DNA of 6,124 bases from an uncultured Clostridia bacterium (GTDB lineage Bacteria; Bacillota_A; Clostridia; Peptostreptococcales; Anaerovoracaceae): positions 1 through 6,124 of the forward strand of contig CAMCER010000049.1 in NCBI GenBank assembly GCA_945873875.1, given 5' to 3'. Positions 1 to 5,142 of this stretch are shown piece after piece; the first letter of the stretch is position 1; each line of letters starts with the position of its first letter. Under the pieces are notes generated by a model. The model was not told the DNA's origin. It worked only from the letters and a program-made list of their open reading frames with translations, and searched no databases. Made by a program: the position numbers and the translations under genes.

Positions 1-2
1 TG

Positions 3-1343
3 GTGCAGATCGGTGAATTCTCATTCATCGTCGCATCTCTGGGCACCAGCCTGGGTGTGACAGGAGACTATCTCTACCCAATAGTAGTATGCGTATCGGT
101 GATCACGTCCTTCGCCACGCCGTTTTTCATCAGGAGTTCAGAACACGTTTTCGGTTTTGTCGACAGGAGACTGCCGGGCAGGATCAGGGGACTTCTCAAC
201 CGGTATACATCTTCACAGAGGAGCAGGAGCGAGACTGACTCCGACTGGCATAACTATCTCATAAAATACTTCCAGAGGGTGGTATTCTGCACTGCGGGGC
301 TGGCTGCTTTCTACTTTGCCGGGACCGGCCTGCTGGAGCCATTGGTGGACAAATATATCAATTCTGACTGGAGCCATATAATCGCGGCTGCAGTGACCTG
401 TGCTGCCATGATACCTGTCATAGCAGTCCTCTGCGTGAGACGTCATATCCTTTATACCAAACTGTGGCTGAAAGCGCGGAGCAACAGGCTGCCTCTGATA
501 ACCATGGACGCTGTGAAATTCATAATCGCCATTATGGCCATAATGATAACGCTGAGAAAGCTTCTCCATCTCCAGTATCCTGTCATCGCCGCCATAGTGC
601 TGATAATCATGGTATTCGTGGTAAAGACTGACTTTGCCAGAAGCGCGGCCATCAGAGTTGAGATGCAGTTCGTCGGGAATCTGAATGAAGAACTTCTGGC
701 CAGACAAAAACGGGAGCATAAGGTCAACGACAGACCCGGCTGGCTTGACCAGAAGATGTACGTGGTCGAATTCAGGATAAAGGAGACTGTTGAGAACAAT
801 AACATAGTAGCTTTCGGAAACAACAGGTTCTATCATGTGACCATAATAAAGATAATACGTGACGGAAAGCAGATCGTCATGCCGGGACCCACTGAAAAGA
901 TACTGAAAGGGGACGAGCTCCACGCTCTGGGCAGCAAAGAGGAGATCGATACCTGCCTGCTGCAGCTTGAAAGAGAATCGTATACTGAAAGGCCGGAAGA
1001 AGAGCCTGTTTCACTTCGTGACTATATCTATTCTCAGATATTCAGAGAGGTGCCGCCGGAAGATCAGCTGTTCTGTATCCCGGTAAACGTGGAAAAGGAT
1101 TCTGTAATGAATAAAAAGCCTATAAAGAATTCCCAGTTCAGACAGAGATACAAGGGCTATATCATAGGGATAGAAAGAGACGAGCGCGATATAGTCAATC
1201 CGGATATAAATACGATGATAAGAGAGGATGATATCCTCTGGGCCGTAGGTTCCAGGCGCATGGGCGACAGCCTGCTTAAAGCAGGGCTGTGGGACCACGA
1301 AACTAGAAATGACATAAGGAGAAAGATAAAAGAAAACAGATAG
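3..1343 (+). CDS. Kef/CPA2-type cation:proton antiporter, C-terminal part (5' end outside window)
   Basis: This is the 3' part of a monovalent cation:proton antiporter gene, likely exchanging K+ or Na+ for H+ across the cytoplasmic membrane. The frame is open from the left edge, and the first codon (GTG at 3) is internal, because the protein begins mid-helix with V-QIGEFSFIVASLG, a motif typical of a late transmembrane helix in Kef-like exchangers. Hydrophobic segments follow at about residues 24-43, 89-115, 123-145, 170-188 and 192-209. A soluble region then carries two RCK_C (TrkA_C-like) modules, about 252-325 (ending in a GDELHALGS turn) and about 356-428 (ending in EDDILWAVGS). I see no Rossmann-type RCK_N with GxGxxG in this part. 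RCK_C domains are ligand-binding gates in K+ channels and antiporters, and some bind c-di-AMP; binding here is inference. The stop is TAG at 1341. The gene is separated from the pilus operon by a terminator and is probably unrelated in function. The family call is confident; ion specificity is not. Confidence 0.88.
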   Translation: MQIGEFSFIVASLGTSLGVTGDYLYPIVVCVSVITSFATPFFIRSSEHVFGFVDRRLPGRIRGLLNRYTSSQRSRSETDSDWHNYLIKYFQRVVFCTAGLAAFYFAGTGLLEPLVDKYINSDWSHIIAAAVTCAAMIPVIAVLCVRRHILYTKLWLKARSNRLPLITMDAVKFIIAIMAIMITLRKLLHLQYPVIAAIVLIIMVFVVKTDFARSAAIRVEMQFVGNLNEELLARQKREHKVNDRPGWLDQKMYVVEFRIKETVENNNIVAFGNNRFYHVTIIKIIRDGKQIVMPGPTEKILKGDELHALGSKEEIDTCLLQLERESYTERPEEEPVSLRDYIYSQIFREVPPEDQLFCIPVNVEKDSVMNKKPIKNSQFRQRYKGYIIGIERDERDIVNPDINTMIREDDILWAVGSRRMGDSLLKAGLWDHETRNDIRRKIKENR

Positions 1344-1373
1344 GTTTTCTCACTCCGGAAGCTGGAAATAAGA

Positions 1374-1393
1374 GTCAGGAGAGATGCCCTGAC
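1374..1393 (+). other. Perfect 6-bp hairpin in the antiporter-cpaF gap, partly B12-box-like
   Basis: GTCAGG (1374-1379) pairs perfectly with CCTGAC (1388-1393) around an 8-base loop. The stretch from 1373 to 1388 reads AGTCAGGAGAGATGCC and matches the cobalamin-riboswitch B12-box consensus as I remember it (AGYCAGGAGACCTGCC) at 14 of 16 positions. The rest of an AdoCbl aptamer (AACAGGGAA, GGTG, GCCACTG blocks) is not recognisable upstream, where only coding sequence lies. It may be a chance hairpin, a remnant or a leader element. Confidence 0.3.
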
Positions 1394-1414
1394 CGTGTCG
1401 AATATTGTCGAGTA

Positions 1415-1446
1415 AAAAGGCTTGCACTTGAGAGTGCAGGTCTTTT
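1415..1446 (+). terminator. Intrinsic terminator-like stem-loop between antiporter and cpaF
   Basis: The arm 1415-1428 pairs with 1433-1446 over 14 positions, including two G-U wobbles, around a four-base TGAG loop. The outer pairs are an A-run (1414-1418) against the T-run 1443-1446, the layout of a bidirectional Rho-independent terminator. It most simply ends the antiporter transcript. It could instead be a leader attenuator for the downstream operon, since it lies only 25 bases before the cpaF start. I found no obvious alternative antiterminator pairing. Confidence 0.72.
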
Positions 1447-1451
1447 ATAAT
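1422..1451 (+). promoter_or_regulatory. Candidate sigma-A promoter for the Tad operon, overlapping the terminator
   Basis: A perfect TATAAT lies at 1446-1451, with a weak -35 candidate TTGCAC at 1422-1427 (18-base spacer, three matches to TTGACA). Initiation would fall near 1458, giving a leader of about 14 bases that carries the cpaF ribosome binding site. The -35 candidate and spacer lie inside the terminator stem, and the first T of the -10 is the last base of its U-tract. The -10 match is strong and the -35 poor, so an activator may be needed. This is the only good promoter candidate I see before the operon. Confidence 0.5.
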
Positions 1452-1460
1452 TGAAACACG

Positions 1461-1466
1461 AAAGGA
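1461..1466 (+). promoter_or_regulatory. Ribosome binding site deciding the cpaF start
   Basis: AAAGGA ends 5 bases before ATG 1472. This favours ATG 1472 over the in-frame TTG at 1451, which lies at the end of the -10 box, upstream of the predicted transcript start. An in-frame ATG at 1481 is the other alternative. Confidence 0.65.
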
Positions 1467-1471
1467 AATAT

Positions 1472-2689
1472 ATGGAAAAAATGTTAAATTATGAAAGAGC
1501 AAATACGGTGATCTTCACTGAAGAGATCAGAAATGAGATAGCCTCAATGAAGGAGGAACTGACAGATGAGCGGGTCTTAGAGATGATAGAGGAAAAGGCA
1601 CTGGCTGACAGGGAGATATGCAGTTCATACAGAGACTGCATGCAGCTGGTGGACCGGGTCTTCTATAAAGTAAGGCGTGATCTGGACATACTGGAGCCTC
1701 TGGCAGAGGATAAGGAGATCTCTGAGATCATGGTCAACGGGAAAGATGAGATCTTCGTTGAGAAGAACGGCCATCTGATGAGGGTGGACATTTCATTCGA
1801 TACGACTGAAGAGCTTGAAGAGCTCATCCAGCGTATAGCAGCCGGCGTCCACAGGGAGATAAACGAGATGAACCCTATAGTGGATGCCAGGCTGCCTGAC
1901 GGATCCAGAGTCAATGCTGTATATAAGAATATCGCTTTGAACGGCCCCATCCTCACTATCAGGAAATTCCCTGAAAAAGCTATAACTATGGAAACGCTGA
2001 TAAAACTGGGCAGCATAACAGAGGAAGCCGCTGAGTTTCTGAAGAGCCTGGTGCAGGCAGGATATAACTGCTTCATCAGCGGCGGGACTTCATCGGGAAA
2101 GACCACCTTTCTCAATGTCCTGTCCAACTATATCCCTCCTGATGAAAGGGTCATAGTCATAGAGGATTCTGCGGAGCTTCAGATAAGGCAGATAAAGAAT
2201 CTGGTAAGGCTGGAGTGTAAAAACGCCAACGTCCAGGGGAAAGGACAGATAACCATGGAACAGCTGATCAAGACCAGCCTGAGGATGCGGCCGGACCGCA
2301 TAATCGTCGGTGAGGTGAGAGGAGCAGAAGTGCTGGACATGCTTCAGGCCATGAACACAGGGCATGCAGGCAGCCTCAGCACTGGCCACGGGAACAGTAT
2401 CGAAGGCATGCTGAAGCGTCTTGAATCCATGTTCCTTCAGGCAGCGGATTTTCCTGTAGATGCCATAAGGTCCCAGATAGCAGAAGGTATAGACATCATA
2501 ATACATCTGGGAAGACTTGCAGACGGAAGCAGGAAAGTCCTTGAGATAGCAGAGCTGGCCGGCTTTGAAAACGGGATCATAAAGACCAGGACCCTTTTCA
2601 GATACAGATCAGGAAAGGGCCTTGAAAAAACGGCAGAAGGCCTTTTGAACACGGAAAAACTCGAACTGATGAGTGGAGTCATAAAGTGA
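1472..2689 (+). CDS. cpaF: CpaF/TadA-family Tad pilus assembly ATPase
   Basis: This is a hexameric type II/IV secretion ATPase of the CpaF/TadA family, expected to power pilin assembly from the cytoplasmic face of the membrane. From ATG 1472 it has 405 residues, in the normal size range. A helical N-terminal region is followed by a segment ending in the family hallmark DARLPDGSRVNAVY, then the RecA-like core. Walker A is GGTSSGKT (204-211), the acidic box is IED (E231, D232), Walker B lies in RIIVGEVRG (276-284, with E281), and the His-box is TGHAGSLSTGH (296-306, H298 and H306). All catalytic elements appear intact. The box reads GHAG where many relatives have an acidic residue (GHDG/GHEG), which I take as a subgroup variant. 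Its stop overlaps the GTG start of the tadB-like gene by 4 bases. Product call is firm; whether the machine makes a pilus or another Tad-type filament is inferred from the neighbours. Confidence 0.95.
   Translation: MEKMLNYERANTVIFTEEIRNEIASMKEELTDERVLEMIEEKALADREICSSYRDCMQLVDRVFYKVRRDLDILEPLAEDKEISEIMVNGKDEIFVEKNGHLMRVDISFDTTEELEELIQRIAAGVHREINEMNPIVDARLPDGSRVNAVYKNIALNGPILTIRKFPEKAITMETLIKLGSITEEAAEFLKSLVQAGYNCFISGGTSSGKTTFLNVLSNYIPPDERVIVIEDSAELQIRQIKNLVRLECKNANVQGKGQITMEQLIKTSLRMRPDRIIVGEVRGAEVLDMLQAMNTGHAGSLSTGHGNSIEGMLKRLESMFLQAADFPVDAIRSQIAEGIDIIIHLGRLADGSRKVLEIAELAGFENGIIKTRTLFRYRSGKGLEKTAEGLLNTEKLELMSGVIK
2675..2678 (+). promoter_or_regulatory. Ribosome binding site for the GTG start of the tadB-like gene
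   Basis: GGAG lies 7 bases before GTG 2686, inside the end of cpaF. With the GTGA start/stop overlap it supports translational coupling. The next in-frame Met is about 36 codons further on and would cut off the first membrane segment. Confidence 0.6.
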
Positions 2690-3432
2690 ACACAGATTAT
2701 TCAGAGTATATTTTGTCGCCGAAGGAGAAATATCGTTTCCTGGCGATCGGATATATATGTACCTTTGCAGTGGTATATCTGTTTTATCACAGCATGTGGC
2801 TGTCTCTGGTCTCAGGGATACTGCCCTGCTTCGTGACTAAAAGCTATAGTTCGTTTCTGGCTGAAAAGCGCAGAGCTTTTTTGCTGACACAGTTTAAAGA
2901 TATGCTCTATTCTGTTTCAGCATCTGTGGCTTCCGGAAGGCAGCTGGGCGAGGCTCTGAAGGAGGCCCGTGATGCACTGGGCGCCATGTATGAAGAGGAA
3001 ACACCACTTTTAAAAGAGCTGACAGCTATAGTCAGGAACATGAAAGATAACAATGAAAATGAATACAAGCTCCTTTTGCGATTCGCACAGAGAAGCCACT
3101 GCGAAGATATAAAGAATTTTGCCGAAGTGTGTATGATCTGCGGGCAGACAGGCGGTGACCTTCTGAAAGCAGTGAAAAACACCAGCGATGTGCTTGCAGA
3201 TAAGATGGAGATTGAAAGAGAGATAAAGGCTTTTACAGCCCAGAAGAAGATGGAGGGAAAGATCATCACAGTGATGCCTGCGGCAGTGATACTGTTCCTT
3301 GATCTGTTCTCTCCGGATTATCTGGACGTTCTTTATACTACCCTGGCGGGAAGGTTCATAATGACCATGGCTCTTGCCGGGATATGCTCTGCATATTACA
3401 TAACAGACAGACTTCTTAAGATCGAGGTGTGA
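2686..3432 (+). CDS. tadB: TadB-like T2SSF-domain inner-membrane platform protein
   Basis: This is an integral membrane protein of the GspF/T2SSF family, expected to form the pilus assembly platform together with the next gene product and to contact the CpaF ATPase. It has 248 residues, slightly short for TadB. Two closely spaced hydrophobic segments lie at about 18-34 and 36-49. A cytoplasmic helical T2SSF domain spans about 68-190, with the family-like opening FKDMLYSVSASVASG and the turn CMICGQTGGDLLKAV at 149-163. Two membrane segments close the protein, at about 193-206 and 225-241. The start is GTG, overlapping the cpaF stop (GTGA). Assignment as TadB rather than TadC rests on gene order (cpaF, tadB, tadC) and on domain layout. 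Compared with the next protein it has no large extracytoplasmic loop. Confidence 0.88.
   Translation: MNTDYSEYILSPKEKYRFLAIGYICTFAVVYLFYHSMWLSLVSGILPCFVTKSYSSFLAEKRRAFLLTQFKDMLYSVSASVASGRQLGEALKEARDALGAMYEEETPLLKELTAIVRNMKDNNENEYKLLLRFAQRSHCEDIKNFAEVCMICGQTGGDLLKAVKNTSDVLADKMEIEREIKAFTAQKKMEGKIITVMPAAVILFLDLFSPDYLDVLYTTLAGRFIMTMALAGICSAYYITDRLLKIEV
3424..3429 (+). promoter_or_regulatory. Ribosome binding site supporting a TTG start
   Basis: GAGGTG at the end of the tadB-like gene is 4 bases before TTG 3434. No ATG or GTG occurs in this frame before codon 63 (an ATG inside the first membrane helix), so the TTG is the credible start. Confidence 0.55.
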
Positions 3433-3433
3433 G

Positions 3434-4546
3434 TTGAAAAACATTTTTCAGAAGCTCAGGAGACTTAAAGATACAGTCAGAGAAAAGTTCTCAGGTGATT
3501 TTCAGCTTCTTGAGCTGAGATACAGCAATCTTTACGGAAGCGGCGAAAGCACCAGGAGAGCTGAAGAGGCCAGAAAGAAGATATCAGTAAAATACATTCT
3601 GGCCGCAGTGATATTCGGGATGCTGATCATTCTTTCCGCAGCGGGAGGGGATGATGGCGCAGAGATCTTTAAGAGTTCTGACGGAAAGAGCGTATATGTC
3701 ATAAGGCCTGATGAAAAAAGCGATCCGGCTGTCCTCGATATGGAGATGACAGTGGATGGTGAAAAGGGCCGGGTAGTCAGAGAAATACAGATAGTTATTG
3801 ATCCGAAAAACAGCGGGGAGGTGAATGAAAATGGGTCCCTGAAAAGTGAGAAGTCCGAAAGTTATTCGGAAAAGATCGAGGGTGAGATGAAAAGCGCAGT
3901 CAGGTCGGTGAACGGAGACACGAAGGCAGATCGTGTGAAGCTTCCCACAGAGCTTGCGGGAGGAGAAAAAGTAAGCTGGAGGAAGGCAGAAAGCTCCGAT
4001 GCTCCGCTTATGACCGCAGGGTTCATAATGGTCCTTTTCGTTATTTACAGGACCCGGTACAGAGGTCTTGAAAAAGAAGAGAGAGAGGCTAAGGAATCTG
4101 TCATAAGAGAACTTCCTGAGTTCATAAATAAAGTTATACTTCTTCTCAATGCTGGCATGGTGCTGAATTCCGTTTTCATAACGATAATGGAAAACCGTGA
4201 AAAAGCGGGGCCTGCAGAGGAAAGCTATTTTTACAGTCAGCTCAGGAGTATCTATATCAAGGTCAGCCGTGCCAACGGCTCACTTGACCATGAATTGAGA
4301 AGCTTCGCTAAAAGGAGCGGAGTGAGAGAACTGATGCGTTTTTCCAATATAGTCGGCGATAACATAAGCAAAGGCGCGGATCTGACAGGTAAACTGCGAA
4401 GAGAAAGTGAAGCGTTGTGGTTTGCCAGGAAAAAGCAGTCGGAGGAAATGGGAAGGACCGCTGAAACGAAACTGACATTTCCGATGGTGATCCTGCTGCT
4501 GGTACTGGTGATAGTAAGTGTGGCGCCGGCCATGCTCGAGATGTGA
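3434..4546 (+). CDS. tadC: TadC-like T2SSF-domain protein with a large extracytoplasmic insertion
   Basis: This is the second platform protein of the Tad machine, 370 residues, longer than a classical TadC. A basic, cytoplasmic N-terminus (1-50) is followed by TM1 (about 52-70). A hydrophilic, highly charged segment of about 119 residues (71-189) comes next, then TM2 (about 190-206). A cytoplasmic T2SSF-type domain (about 225-345) starts at RELPEFINKVILLLNAG and includes SNIVGDNISKG. TM3 (about 347-366) closes the protein. With the T2SSF domain inside, the 71-189 segment should lie outside the membrane. It contains a strand-like stretch (SVYVIRP to EIQIVID, 87-123), a Ser/Lys/Glu-rich helical stretch, and a compact VKLPTELAGGEKVSW motif (168-182). 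I do not recognise a named domain there. The start is TTG, one base after the tadB-like stop. The platform role is well supported; the function of the loop is unknown. Confidence 0.85.
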   Translation: MKNIFQKLRRLKDTVREKFSGDFQLLELRYSNLYGSGESTRRAEEARKKISVKYILAAVIFGMLIILSAAGGDDGAEIFKSSDGKSVYVIRPDEKSDPAVLDMEMTVDGEKGRVVREIQIVIDPKNSGEVNENGSLKSEKSESYSEKIEGEMKSAVRSVNGDTKADRVKLPTELAGGEKVSWRKAESSDAPLMTAGFIMVLFVIYRTRYRGLEKEEREAKESVIRELPEFINKVILLLNAGMVLNSVFITIMENREKAGPAEESYFYSQLRSIYIKVSRANGSLDHELRSFAKRSGVRELMRFSNIVGDNISKGADLTGKLRRESEALWFARKKQSEEMGRTAETKLTFPMVILLLVLVIVSVAPAMLEM

Positions 4547-4550
4547 AAGG
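4547..4550 (+). promoter_or_regulatory. Ribosome binding site for the pilin gene
   Basis: AAGG follows directly after the tadC-like stop, 9 bases before ATG 4560. It selects ATG 4560 rather than the in-frame ATG at 4518, which lies inside the tadC-like gene and would add a Cys/Arg-rich extension that does not fit a pilin leader. Confidence 0.55.
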
Positions 4551-4559
4551 TGTGTGTTT

Positions 4560-4751
4560 ATGAAAAGGATAAAAGAGATCATATCAATAGTTTCAGACAG
4601 GCTCCTGCCGGGGGAAAGTCATTCCGGCGGCATGGAACTGGTGCAGGTGGCCATACTGGTGGCTATCGCCATTGCGCTGGGGCTTATCTTCAGGACAGAG
4701 ATTACTGCATTCGTCAACAAGACCTTTGAAGGACTCAACGGAGGCTTCTGA
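4560..4751 (+). CDS. flp: Flp1-like type IVb major pilin precursor
   Basis: This is a 63-residue prepilin, expected to be the main filament subunit. A basic, hydrophilic leader (MKRIKEIISIVSDRLLPGES, then HSGG) ends at Gly24. A single hydrophobic helix follows (about 27-44, VQVAILVAIAIALGLIF), then a short polar tail (RTEITAFVNKTFEGLNGGF). This short leader, helix and tiny tail are the Flp1-like layout. If cleaved after Gly24 the mature pilin has 39 residues, starts MELVQ, and has Glu at position 2 and Gln at position 5, where class III prepilins normally have Glu. No other Gly register puts Glu at +5. The gene sits 13 bases after the tadC-like gene and one base before the tadE-like gene. A small size and a place between platform and TadE genes agree with Flp. 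The role is confident; the processing site is inferred. Confidence 0.85.
   Translation: MKRIKEIISIVSDRLLPGESHSGGMELVQVAILVAIAIALGLIFRTEITAFVNKTFEGLNGGF
4740..4744 (+). promoter_or_regulatory. Ribosome binding site deciding the tadE-like start
   Basis: GGAGG lies 8 bases before ATG 4753, within the last codons of the pilin gene. It rules in ATG 4753 over the in-frame ATG at 4672, whose extra 27 codons merely overlap the pilin gene and would bury the class III leader. Confidence 0.75.
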
Positions 4752-4752
4752 T

Positions 4753-5142
4753 ATGGCAAGGCTGGATCAGAAGGGGACGATCATGGCAGAGGCAGCTCTG
4801 GTCATGCCATTGATAATACTCGCTGTTATGGCTGTGATCTACGCCATGATATTTCTGGAAAAACAGGTGGACGTAAGAGCTGAGATGCACATGCAGCTGT
4901 GGGCAGAAAGAGGCGCCGTCAGTCATACCATGCAGGTGAACCATCATATAGACGGACATTTTCCTGTTTACAGCAGGAAGGTCCTTTCCGGCGGCACCGT
5001 GTACTACGAAGGGAATCTCCCTTTCGCTGGGCGCGGGCTTCTGAAAAACTTCGGGAGCATGTCCCGCGGGAGCCTGAGCTGGCTCAGGGAAAGGGATGTA
5101 GTCAGAGCTGCAGATCTTGCCGGAGGCGGAGATGATGAGTGA
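4753..5142 (+). CDS. tadE: TadE-like pseudopilin
   Basis: This is a 129-residue minor pilin-like membrane protein of the TadE group, expected to be processed by a prepilin peptidase and to take part in filament initiation or as a tip or minor subunit. The N-terminus MARLDQKG|TIMAEAALVMP is a clear class III signal: Gly8 at -1, Glu13 at mature +5, then the TadE-type AEAALVMP. One hydrophobic helix (about 15-35) precedes an extracytoplasmic domain of about 90 residues. That domain has a His-rich patch (SHTMQVNHHIDGH) and ends in an acidic Gly-rich tail (LAGGGDDE). No cysteine is present. The gene starts one base after the pilin stop and overlaps the following gene by 8 to 11 bases. The beginning supports the family; the C-terminal domain is not one I can assign. 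Confidence 0.82.
   Translation: MARLDQKGTIMAEAALVMPLIILAVMAVIYAMIFLEKQVDVRAEMHMQLWAERGAVSHTMQVNHHIDGHFPVYSRKVLSGGTVYYEGNLPFAGRGLLKNFGSMSRGSLSWLRERDVVRAADLAGGGDDE
5122..5126 (+). promoter_or_regulatory. Ribosome binding site for the DUF5702-like gene
   Basis: GGAGG lies 5 bases before ATG 5132 and 8 bases before ATG 5135, inside the end of the tadE-like gene. Either of the tandem ATG codons could be the start; they differ by one residue. Confidence 0.6.

Noticed and set aside
213..923. Long minus-strand reading frame opposite the antiporter gene
   Set aside because: It is the shadow of a strong plus-strand membrane protein; its translation is Tyr/His-rich with no domain, and it has no plausible ribosome binding site.
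1269..1288. Hairpin AGCC-TGCT-TAA-AGCA-G-GGCT near the antiporter 3' end
   Set aside because: It is fully inside coding sequence, has no T-run after it, and no complement to the terminator arm that would make an antiterminator.
1451..1471. TTG 1451 as the cpaF start
   Set aside because: It overlaps the end of the TATAAT box, would lie before the predicted transcript start, and lacks a binding site; ATG 1472 has AAAGGA at the right distance.
4899..5135. Arg-rich plus-strand reading frame inside the tadE-like gene
   Set aside because: The composition is of a frame-shifted GC-rich coding segment, and it lies wholly within a gene with a clear class III leader in the other frame.
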